Assembly: GCA_029851415.1 (NCBI GenBank)
Contig: CM056744.1
Location: 63,296,172 to 63,360,171, forward strand
DNA length: 64,000 nucleotides
Direction: 5' to 3'
Origin: Eretmocerus hayati
Taxonomy: Eukaryota > Arthropoda > Insecta > Hymenoptera > Aphelinidae
Below the pieces are notes generated by a model. It ran no database searches and had not been told where the DNA came from. It saw nothing but the letters and a program-made list of their open reading frames with translations. Positions 54,990 through 64,000 of the stretch are shown here, piece by piece (the stretch's first letter is position 1; the number at the start of each line of letters is the position of its first letter). The translations under genes were made by a program, and so were the position numbers.

Positions 54990-56601
54990 GGAAGTACACA
55001 TATATAGGAACAAGAGGAAACACGGTAATCGACCACGTCATTACAAATTTGGAAGATATGGAGAAAATAGAGAGAATGAACATTGGAGAGAAAACCAAAT
55101 CGGATCATATGCCCCTGGAGATAACTCTCAAGGGAAGAATAGGAGAGAATTCAGAAAGAAGCAGGAGCATTCAGATTTGGGACGAAGAAGCGAGAGAAAA
55201 ATACAAACAAGAACAAGAGGAGTGGACAAAGACGGGTAACTGGACAAATCTAAAGGATTGAATAAGTCAGGTGACAACTACGAGACAAATCGAAGGAGAG
55301 GATACAGATTCATAAACCTGGTGGGATGAGGAATGCTGGAGGAAGAAGGAAAAAGTACTAGAACTATTCCAGAGAGTGAGAAAAGACAAGGCAAGAGGGG
55401 GAGAATACTATGCAGAAAGAACTGAATATAGAAAGCTGATAGAGAAAAAGAAAAAAGAAGAGGGGGGAAGACAAATAGAAGAAATGCTGGAAGACAAGTC
55501 TGAGAGGAAATTCTGGAAGATGATAAACGGCAATGAGGAAAGAAGAGAGGGACTAGATAAGAACATCACAAAAGAGGAGTTGCTGGCACACTTCAAGGAA
55601 CAATTCAGAGGACAAGAAGAAAAACCAAAGAAAAGCCGCTTGCAAGAGAAGAGAAAATGGCAAGATGAAGGAGAGATAACCATGGGAGGAATCGAAGCGG
55701 CTATATAGAAACTGAAGAAGAAAAAGGCAAAAGGACCAGACGGCATGAAGAACGAAGCCTAGATATACGCCACAAAGGAAACGAAAGAAGAACCGAGAGG
55801 AATCCTCAACAAAGTCTGGATGGAAGGAGAATTCCCAGAGGAATGGAGAAAAGGGAAAGTCATCCCCGTCCACAAAGGCGGTGACGAAAGGGAGACAGGG
55901 AATCACAGAGGACTGACCATGATGGACACAGCATATGAAATTTGAACGGAAATGATCAGAAACAAGCTGGAAAAGGAATTGGAAGGTGGAGGCAAGCTGA
56001 GAGACGAACAGATGGGATTCAAGGAAGGGAGAGGAACCATAGATGCAATATACACCCTCAAAAGAATAATTCGGAAAGAAATCGAAAAAGAGATGAGAAA
56101 AGCATTCTTGCTCTTCATAGACCTGAAAGGGGCATTCAACAGGATAAAAAGAGAGTGCATATGAAAAAATATGCAAAAGCTAGAGGTAAGCGAATAACTA
56201 AGGACAAGAATATAGAAGAAATATATGAAGAAACCAAATGTGGAATAGAAATAGAAGGGGAAGTAATAGGGAAGTTCTACACCACAGAAGGAGTTAGACA
56301 GGGATGCTTACTAAGCCCAATCCTATTCAACATAGGGTTGGTAAATCTTTTCGGAAGAATGGAGAGAGTACAAGAGGGCGGTAGCAGAATGGGAAGGAGC
56401 TTAAAAATCTGGGGCATAAGCTACGCGGATGACATCTGCCTGATAGCAAACAATGAAGAAGGCTTGAAAGAACTACTAAGAAAGGCAGGAAGATACGTCA
56501 AAAAAAGGACTAGAAATAATTATGAAGAAAACAAAGATTATGATATGCAGAAAAGGGGAAAACAGGCAGAAGAAATACAGATTCCTACTAAAAGGCAGTG
56601 A
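54990..56601 (+). pseudogene. Decayed APE-type LINE: end of endonuclease and reverse transcriptase
   Basis: Endonuclease remnants are TYIGTRGNTVIDHVITN and TKSDHMPLEI (near 55095). RT remnants are KKAKGPDGMKNEA, WMEGEFPEEWRKGKVIPVHKGG, QMGFKEGRGTIDAIYTL, LLFIDLKGAFNRI, GVRQGCLLSPILFNI and ISYADDICLI (near 56420). Stops occur at about 55259, 55312, 55706, 55760 and 55943, with a frameshift near 56165. The frame is strongly lysine/glutamate-rich, matching the A/G-rich plus strand. The ORF is truncated at the 3' end by the foldback that follows. Confidence 0.75.
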
Positions 56602-57078
56602 AATTGAACAAAATGAGAAATTCAGATACCGTCAACCGGGGTAACTTTGGAACAACCCATGAAAGAGTGGTTCCCTATTGAGAAAAATTATGTCTTGTAC
56701 ATGATATAAAAACGTGATGTCACGTTTTTTTGAAAAACGATATCACGTTCTTGGACATTTATGACATAAGTCCATGATCAACTTCATGTCATGGAAACTT
56801 GTCATGATCATATGTCATAGTTTTATGTCACGAATTTTCGTCATGATTTCCCGGATTTCCCGCGCATGTCACGGGACTCTGTCATAATTATTTGTCACGA
56901 TTTTCTGAATTCTCATGTAAAGCGAGGCATGTCATGTGACTTTGTCAAGATTTTTGTCACATTTTGCCGGATTTTTTACTAAAACGCAACTGAAAGATCC
57001 AGTGCATGGACATAAAATTTATCAATAACGGTCGACCGAAAAAAGAAGTCATGAGAATGTTCCCGTGGTGATGAACTT

Positions 57079-57153
57079 TGCCGACACCGGGATTTGAACC
57101 CACCCGCTGTCGGATGTGTCAGATTCTAAGTCCAACACCTTACCGTCGCACAG
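57079..57153 (-). tRNA. tRNA-Leu-like module, left side of foldback F
   Basis: On the minus strand, GGTAAGGTGTTGGACTTAG is followed by a possible anticodon loop CTTAGAA (TAG), a variable arm and a perfect B-box-like GGGTTCAAATCCC. The T-stem and acceptor stem are imperfect, so this is more likely a tRNA-derived SINE head than a gene. Confidence 0.4.
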
Positions 57154-57719
57154 TGGGGCCAAGGTAATCTTGAATAATTCGCCTTTACGTGGATTCGCAA
57201 CCAATCGGCATATGCGCAGATGCAGGAGGTTGTTCTCATTCACCCGAAAGTCTTCTGTTTGTGCATCTGCCGATTGGTTGCGAACTCACGTAATGTCGAA
57301 TTATCCAAGAACTTCTTGGCCCCTCTGTGCGTCGTGGCCAGCGAGGAAGGTTAGGATACAGTCGGTAAAAGGCTTTCTCATGATGCGGATCGCTATAGCC
57401 GTTGGTATATAGGCCACATATAGGCGTTTTGATGCTCATTCGTTGATCTAATAATGACGAGCAGAATATTTTTGCCGCTTGCAGACGAGCGAGCGAACGC
57501 TGTTTACAAACTTTGGGTTCTTTCCCAGCTCTGCTCAAAAAACTTTGTCAACTGCGTCCGCTCGCTCGTCTGCGAGCGGCAAGAATATTCTGCTCGTCAT
57601 TATTAGATCAACGAATTAAGCATCAAAACGCCTATATGTGGCCTATATACCAACGGCTATAGCGATCCGCATCATAAGAAAGCCTTTTACCGACTGCTTA
57701 CTAACCTTTCTCGCTGACC

Positions 57720-57790
57720 ACGACGGTGAGGTGTTGGACTTTGACTCTGATACTTCCGACAGCGGGTGGGTTCAAATCCTGGTGTCGGCA
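57720..57790 (+). tRNA. tRNA-Leu-like module, right side of foldback F
   Basis: Mirror of 57079-57153: GGTGAGGTGTTGGACTTTG and GGGTTCAAATCCTGG. More diverged, with the anticodon loop changed. Confidence 0.35.
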
Positions 57791-58187
57791 AAGTTCATCA
57801 CCACGGAAACATGACGAAAATTCGTGACATAAAACTATGACATATTATAATCATGACAAGTTTCCATGACATGAAGTTGATCATGGACTTATGTCATGAA
57901 TGTCCAAGATCGTGATATGGTTTCTCGGAAAAACGTGACATCACGTTTTTATGTCATGTACATGAAATAATTTTTTCCAATAGGGTTATCACGCACAGTT
58001 GGCCAGGCAAATGATCCTGAGGCTTTTTTTTTTTTTTTTTTATTTGGTTATTTAATGACGCTTTTGAGCACTAATGCGCTATTCAGCGTCTACAAGAATA
58101 TACAAAGAGAGCAAGGCTCTACCTAATAATAAAAATAATAATAATATTAACAAATAAATCTATGGAGACATATGATACAGTGATTTT

Positions 58188-61100
58188 TCACACATTAAGT
58201 TCACAGTTGCGGAAGAATTTGATCATACATTTGCACGCTTCAATGTTAGGTTGGGATACAATAGTTTGTACATTATGAACATTTTTGAGGCCCAAAGACC
58301 TTAGGTCTTTGAGGAATGCAGGCCTTTGTCTGACATATTTGGGGCAGTCCCAAAGTACATGGTCAATATCTTCTTCACAGCCGCATTCGCACAGTGGACT
58401 ATCAATGATATAAATTCTGGCCAGGGAACTGGCAAGGCTATAATGGTTGGATCGTATTCGACATACTGTGACAATGAGCTCGCGCTGTAAGGTTTTTCTG
58501 GAGAACCAGGCTTTGCTGTCTTTTGAAAAATAATTTTCGAAGTAGTATTTGCCTGTGCTTTGGCTCTCATCGACAATATCTTCAGACGTTTTCGATTTGG
58601 CTACTTTCTTATATGATTCAATGAGGTCTGTGAAAGGAATGCGATCAATTTCTACTGGATTACTCACAGATTTTGCTAATTCATCAACTTCAACATTTCC
58701 CTGGATTCCCTTGTGAGCAGGTACCCAGAAAAATTCTAGATTTTTGGCACTTTTACGTTGAAACTCCAAGTACTTTCTCTTAATTTCAAAGATATACGAA
58801 TTGGTTTTTATACTAAGTTTACTAGAGTTGAGCGTTTGTAAGACTGCAAGGGAATCTGAAGATATGTTGATGTTGCGTTCTGTGAATTTGAGAGCTATTT
58901 CCATTGCATCGTTCAAAGCAACACACTCGGCAGTGAAGACGGAGGCTTTGCCATTTATACATCTTGTGATGATTGAACCATTCTCAGGCACATAGCAAGC
59001 TGAGCCAACTGTAGAGTTAGATTTACTACCATCCGTGAATACTGCGAGTGCGTCACTTGCAGAGAAAAAGTTACGGAATAGTTCATTGGGGTCCTTCGCA
59101 TTTTTCAATTCAAATCCAGTTTCGGTGTTAATTGGAATCTGAGAAACTGAGATTCTGTAATCATAATGGAACAAATTGTAACAGTTGTGAGAGTCTATCA
59201 AGGATGCGAGAGGATAAATATTTTTTATGCATGATTTGAGCAATACTTTTTCTCGTTTTTTGTATTTTGAACATAAATCGTAGTATCGTCTGATAGCTTG
59301 TGAACTTTGTGAATTAAAACACGAAAGGGATTTTGTTAGAAAAGTGTTACATAGTTGTCTACATCTATTTTGAATTGACGTCAGTTTCGTTTCAGCTAAA
59401 AGGACATTCTTGGGAGTAGTCTTTCGATAGCCCAAGGCAGTTCTGATAGCTGTATTTTGGATACTCTCTAATTTCTCACGAAGTGCTTTTGTATTCGGAT
59501 AGTAGATGAAGCTACCATAATCAATTGATGATCGAACATAGCTCTTGTAAAGCGTGAGAAGCGTTTCTGGACTTGCTCCCCACCGCATAGAAATCTAAGC
59601 ATGTTCATGGCTTGGGAGCATTTCTTGAGCAGTTTCTTAATGTGTTCATGAAAAGAGAGCTTGTAATCAAATATGATTCCGAGAAATCTAGCAGATTCAC
59701 GAGATACAAGACTGTAGTTCTCAATGTTGATGACAATATTACCTGGCCGAATATTTTTCCTGTTGAAATGCAAAAGAACGGTTTTACCTTCAGCTAGTTC
59801 TAAGCCTATATCTGCAAGATTATTTTTCACTGTGAGAATGCTTTTTTCATCAAGCTCTTTGCTCTTGGTTCGGAGGAAAATTTCAAATAAAGAGCTATAT
59901 CATCTGCGAACTGAGATATGCATATACTTTTCGGGATCGATGTTAAAATTCGAATCACGAACAGAATATACAGTATCGGGCTGAGAACGCCACCCTGAAG
60001 GACTCCTTTGAGTACGAGTCTAGTTATATCACCAATGTGGATGAATCTTTTATATAAGATATGATAGACAAAGTGCAAGACTCTTGGAGAGCAGCCTATA
60101 TCCGCTAAAATTTTCAGCAGAGTATAGATATCGACATTGTCAAAAGCGCCTTTCACATCCAGGAAAGCCGCCAGAACCTCTCTCTTCTCCAAGAAGGCTT
60201 CATCGACTTTGAGGAAAAAGTTCAAGAGGTTGTCTGAACATGAGTGGCCCTTACGAAAGCCATGTTGGCTGGGCGGTATGATGTCGAAGTGTTCAGTCCA
60301 CCATGTGAGACGGTTTTTCACCAAAGTTTCAAATAATTTACACAGACAGGATGTGAGAGCTATTGGACGCAAGCTCACCCCGTCACTCTTGGGGATGAGA
60401 TGCAAAAAGGAGTGCTTCCAGCTATCAGGGTGAACTTTCGTGCTGTACATCTCGTTGAATATATCAAGCAAGAGTAGGCGGAATTTCATTGAGAGCATTT
60501 TCAAGACCTCAAAGTCGATTCCGTCTATTCCTGGTGCAGATTTGTTCTTTTTCTCATCAAGAGCAATATTGAATTCAAGGAAATCAAAAGGAGTATCAAA
60601 AAAGTCGCTGTCTTGGCTTTCAGGAATATCTTGAGGACCATTCAGAGTGATGCTTCGAGGAGGAGGACATAGTTTGTTCAATACCTCATCTACGGGTTCT
60701 GATTGTAAATTTTGCGAGACTGTATTGGGATGTATCTTCACCCATTTGTTCTTAAAAATTTTACATTTATTCCACACATAAGTGGCATCTGTTCTAAAGT
60801 CAATAGTCTCCGCAAATTTTCTAAAATGTTCTTTTTTCTTCGATTTGAAAGTGCGACGAGCAATTGCTACTGCTCTTTGATACTCTATTTTATCGGAAAA
60901 ACTTCGTGTCCTTCTCCATTTCCTGTAAGCTTTTGAGCGACGTTTTTTAGCAGCAACACAGTCCTTATCCCACCATGAAACTGGATTTTTAGTCATTTTC
61001 CGAGGATTTTTACGAGGAGTAGCTTTCTCAACAGCGTCTGTTACACATTGAACAAAGAAATCATATTTTTCACATGGTGATAATTGATCATATTCAGATT

Positions 61101-61899
61101 TGAGAAATTCGGGATATCTTTCATCAAGAACTTTTGTAAAAACTTCCCAGTCTGTTTTAAGCGATTTCAGTTTGAATGATTTCTTTTGGTATAGATGAGG
61201 TTGAGTGTGGAGATCTATCATGATGGGGTAATGATCAGAGCCCCAGGTTTCGTCACAAACTCTAACGTTGATTTTATCAGCTATCGCGGAATTTGACAAA
61301 ACAAGATCAATCATTGACTTTTTGTTTCTATGAATATCCAGGCGAGTAAAGGTGTTTATATTGTGAAGAATTATTTCGTACAATTCAATCGCATTTTCAA
61401 GACGAGTGCCATTAACATCCGTTCCTCTACAGTTCCAGCTGATATTGTGGGCATTAAAATCGCCCACAAAAACACTATTAACATGCAAATTCGCGTTAGA
61501 AATGACAGAATTCCAATCTTCTTGTGACGGAGAGAAACCTGGGACTCTATAACATGCGATCAGATTGAATGGAACAGTAACATTATTTACATGAATGCCG
61601 CACAATTCGAAGTTTTCACTACTTGATTGCAAATTCTCTATTTCTATAAATGCAATTTTTCTTCGAACAAAAATGATGATACCCCCGCCTTCGCCGGATG
61701 TTCTTTCTTTCCGAACAGGGATGAATCCTGGAAGCTGCATTGGGTCTTCTGGATTCAGCCATGTTTCAACAAAGACTATGATGTCGTAACAAGAGAGACG
61801 AGTTTCAAGTTCAATCAATTTAGATGAAATGCTCCTTGCATTCCAATAAAGAATCCTCAGATTTTCAGCAGCCATTTCCTCGTTCATCCTCTGCAGCAC
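58188..61899 (-). pseudogene. I-like LINE ORF2: APE endonuclease, RT, RNase H, zinc motif; two frameshifts
   Basis: Endonuclease motifs are LRILYWNARSISSK (Asn), IIVFVETWLNPED (Glu), FVGDFNAHNISW, MIDLVLSN and WGSDHYPIM. RT motifs are KKNKSAPGIDGIDFEVL, LIPKSDGVSLRPIAL, QHGFRKGHSCSDNLL, AAFLDVKGAFDNV, GVLQGGVLSPILYIL and SQFADDIALYL (catalytic). Frameshifts lie near 59830 (after KKAFSQ) and near 59580. RNase H shows ALAVFTDGSKSNST, VFTAECVALNDA, SSDSLAVLQ and WVPAHKGIQGNVEVDELAK. The C-terminus has CECGCEEDIDHVLWDC. All catalytic residues I look for are present; only the frameshifts disable it. Confidence 0.85.
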
Positions 61900-63304
61900 T
61901 CGATTCTTCAGTTTGAGTAAAAGATACCTCTTTGCCCTTCAAAGCGTTGGCAAGTTTACCAATCCGCTTGCAAAGTTTGTCATCGTTTATCTCATTTTGG
62001 AGAGAAACAAGGAATTCACTGAGAGCTTCGAGGTCCTTGGTGTACTTTCCAGCAATTTTTTGCGGATTCTTGTGTCGGTAAGTTTCAACCAAAAAGTTCG
62101 TGGTTTGCTCAGAGTTGAGCAAATTTTGCTGAGCCGGGTCAGCAAGGAACTTTTCGGCAGGTTCTAATTGTAGACTCACAGATTCCAGAGTGCAAAACGA
62201 TTTCGCCCGGTTTCGTCTTTTCTTATTGTTCTTGGGGGCAACTGTTGTTGGTTTTTTCATTGTATTTTCTTCAGTGATATCAGCAAGATTGTGGTCGTCG
62301 CTTGTACACGAGACAATACTATCAGGAGAGCGCTTCCTTTTATTGTCTTGCGCGGAGGAATCCATAGCCTCAACACGCTGACCGGAACCATCCTTTGATA
62401 GCTGATCGATCTCATTATTACTCGCCGAAGCAGCAGGTGTCATTTGCACGTTCGAAGTACTTGGTATAGGGTCGTTCGTTTGAGAAGTAGCAACATTCAT
62501 ACGATCACTGATTGTTTCACTTGTAGGCAATTCGGCATTGTTATTGATTGACTGTTCATGCTCTCTGTTGGTATAAGCGTCTACAGTGCTTGTAGTTGGT
62601 TGCGTTAGCTGTTGTGAAAACTGACTTGAATTTGTGTTGTCAACCTTATTCTTACAGTGAATGGATATGTGGCCTTCCTCTTTACAGAGGTAGCAGGTCA
62701 GCTTTTCAGACGACAGGTATATCCAGTATGTGGTGTTATCATGATGCACTTGGATAGCAGGTGGTAATTTAGAGACATCGTCTGGTGCAATAAACGTTTG
62801 CCGACGGAAGCACAGCACATGTGTGAATCCAGGCAACGTAGATGCAGCTTTCATTTCCAAGATTCTCGACAGAGGTTTGATGCCTACTTTTTGCAATTCA
62901 TGCTCCAAAAGACTGGATGGAATGATTGGGTGAACATTGGAAAGAGTAATCCGTATTGACTTTGCGATCAGATGGCGAATATCTAAGTTTTGATCACGAA
63001 TTTTGACTTTAGTTTTGTTTGAGACCAGTTGATCAACTAATTCCTTCGAACTCAAGTATGCACACACACGTTTGTTAGAAATTCTTGAAATAGCAGTAAT
63101 GTTCAATGGGTCGACGATTTGGCCGAGGCTCAGTAGATACTCATGAATTGAAAATCCTTCGATGGAATCAATAACAATGGCTTGTTCTTTAGTGGGTAGA
63201 CTCATTCTTTCTGCTAACGTTGGGGTAAAATTTGACTGTGGTTTCTGGTGTTGGCTGGGGCCCGCAGGCATCCCAGCCCACCGAGACGCGCTGTCTGACT
63301 GCAT
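61865..63304 (-). CDS. I-like LINE ORF1 (RNA-binding gag-like protein)
   Basis: 479 residues without interruption. Residues about 40-200 resemble an RNA-recognition-like domain followed by LTCYLCKEEGHISIHC, one CCHC zinc knuckle near residue 207. The C-terminal half is Ser/Thr/Asn-rich with a basic patch (KKRRNRAKSF) and a helical end. ORF1 proteins of this type package LINE RNA. The stop TGA overlaps the ORF2 start (ATGGCTGCTGA). The start ATG at 63304 is the first in the frame. Confidence 0.8.
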   Translation of the reverse strand: MQSDSASRWAGMPAGPSQHQKPQSNFTPTLAERMSLPTKEQAIVIDSIEGFSIHEYLLSLGQIVDPLNITAISRISNKRVCAYLSSKELVDQLVSNKTKVKIRDQNLDIRHLIAKSIRITLSNVHPIIPSSLLEHELQKVGIKPLSRILEMKAASTLPGFTHVLCFRRQTFIAPDDVSKLPPAIQVHHDNTTYWIYLSSEKLTCYLCKEEGHISIHCKNKVDNTNSSQFSQQLTQPTTSTVDAYTNREHEQSINNNAELPTSETISDRMNVATSQTNDPIPSTSNVQMTPAASASNNEIDQLSKDGSGQRVEAMDSSAQDNKRKRSPDSIVSCTSDDHNLADITEENTMKKPTTVAPKNNKKRRNRAKSFCTLESVSLQLEPAEKFLADPAQQNLLNSEQTTNFLVETYRHKNPQKIAGKYTKDLEALSEFLVSLQNEINDDKLCKRIGKLANALKGKEVSFTQTEESSAAEDERGNGC

Positions 63305-63587
63305 TGGTGGAAGTTAACAGCCAAATCAGTTCAGAAGCACAATGCCCGAATGCGCCGTTGCATTGTCACACACAGACACTTGCACTGAACAAAGGTAGAG
63401 ATGTAGCGAATATTGTACCCCTCATTCACTTTTTTTCAAAAGTAAAACTAGGCGAGTATGAGGTTTAGAAAAGAACCATTCATCTCCAGTACATCGAAAC
63501 TTCAAATTTTATACGACGTGGTTCAAACTCTTGGAAGGAATGAGATCTAAATAAACCATGTCGAGTATTTTTTGAGCCGATTTGTCA

Positions 63588-64000
63588 CGATCAACATATC
63601 ATCACTAATAGAGACTAGAGCCACTTTCCTCCAATCAAATCTTTCTTTCAATTCATCCTAATGCTGGTGGTTTGACAATTTCTTACTAGCTAATTGTCGC
63701 TGAAATGACCCGAAGTTTAGGTGAGTAGAAGAGGTACAGGGGAATATCGAAATAGAGAAAATATAACTGAGTTTAATTTGGTGTTCATGATGATTCCCTA
63801 AAATTTCATATCATACTCAGTTATATTTTCTCTATTTCGATATTCCCCTGTACCTCTTCTACTCACCTAAACTTCGGGTCATTTCAGCGACAATTAGCTA
63901 GTAAGAAATTGTCAAACCACCAGCATTAGGATGAATTGAAAGAAAGATTTGATTGGAGGAAAGTGGCTCTAGTCTCTACCAGTAATGATATGTTGATCGT
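63588..64000. mobile_element. Foldback element G, cut by the window end
   Basis: ACGATCAACATATCAT at 63588 pairs with ATGATATGTTGATCGT at the last base of the window. The arms of about 185 bp (63588-63772 and 63812-64000) are nearly identical, with a 40-bp loop. The pairing reaches the window edge, so the right arm probably continues. Confidence 0.85.

Larger units (their letters stand above)
56680..57985. mobile_element. Foldback element F containing tRNA-like modules
   Basis: Outer arms at 56680-56845 and 57808-57985 pair (GTCATGGAAACTTGTCATG with its inverse). They are rich in ATGTCATG motifs. Inner arms pair about 57335-57480 with 57565-57715 around a loop near 57520. A further small hairpin lies at 57185-57300. 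Each side carries a tRNA-like module in opposite orientation. It is made of nested palindromes. Confidence 0.75.
58024..63304 (-). mobile_element. I-like LINE with RNase H, nearly complete
   Basis: Reading right to left: ORF1 (63304-61865), ORF2 with endonuclease, RT, RNase H and C-terminal zinc motif (61899-58188), a 3' UTR and a poly(A) seen as a T-run at about 58025-58041. ORF1 and ORF2 overlap by about 35 nt if the first ATG is used. ORF2 has two frameshifts. The 5' UTR presumably extends somewhat beyond 63304. I could not find a matching target duplication. An RNase H domain after RT places it in the I-like group of LINEs. Confidence 0.82.

Noticed and set aside
1..64000. CRISPR array or bacterial defence system
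   Set aside because: No regular short direct repeats with unique spacers, and eukaryotic introns and retroelements dominate.

Overview
This is a transposon-dense stretch of a eukaryotic nuclear genome, most likely an insect or another arthropod. The basis is the mix of elements: Ty1/copia, Ty3/gypsy, a Penelope-like element (PLE), hAT, and APE-type LINEs of R1-like, I-like and CR1/jockey-like kinds. Other signs are an AT-rich background, GT/AG introns, microsatellites and no operon-like gene layout. I cannot name the species. I see no ordinary single-copy host gene that I can identify. Almost everything is a mobile element, an element fragment or a large palindrome.

Layout. 1-6409: a giant palindrome with arms of about 2.0 kb; each arm carries two divergent, unidentified, apparently spliced genes, and two unrelated foldback elements sit back to back in its centre. 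6410-10076: a small MITE-like palindrome and a 1.76-kb foldback. 10077-22887: a decayed copia element split by two clean insertions, a 2.98-kb GC-rich element with a 5-bp duplication and a nearly intact PLE with a 16-bp duplication and hammerhead ribozyme motifs. 22888-25480: MITEs, a foldback, a nuclease-like ORF and a GCTGNG-type minisatellite. 25566-27165: the 3' half of a CR1-like LINE with an (ATCT)n tail. 27350-28290: MITEs and more minisatellite. 28985-40118: a LINE split by a gypsy element (331-bp LTRs, CTAG duplication), which is itself split by a full-length hAT element whose transposase can be read in three exons. 40119-42894: small palindromes and a foldback. 42959-48574: a full-length 5.6-kb R1-clade LINE between two (GA)n tracts. 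48575-54300: dispersed repeats, a MITE-like element and a tRNA-like sequence. About 54990-56601: a decayed LINE. 56680-57985: a foldback containing tRNA-Leu-like modules. 58024-63304: an almost complete RNase H-bearing I-like LINE on the minus strand. 63588-64000: a foldback running off the window.

How parts relate. The genes serve element mobility (gag, protease, RT, RNase H, integrase, endonucleases, transposase); there is no host pathway to reconstruct. The nesting gives relative ages: copia is older than its two insertions, and the CR1-like LINE is older than the gypsy, which is older than the hAT. The hAT transposase is the only recognised mobility protein that seems wholly undamaged. 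The repeated appearance of unrelated long foldback palindromes is the most striking general property of the window.
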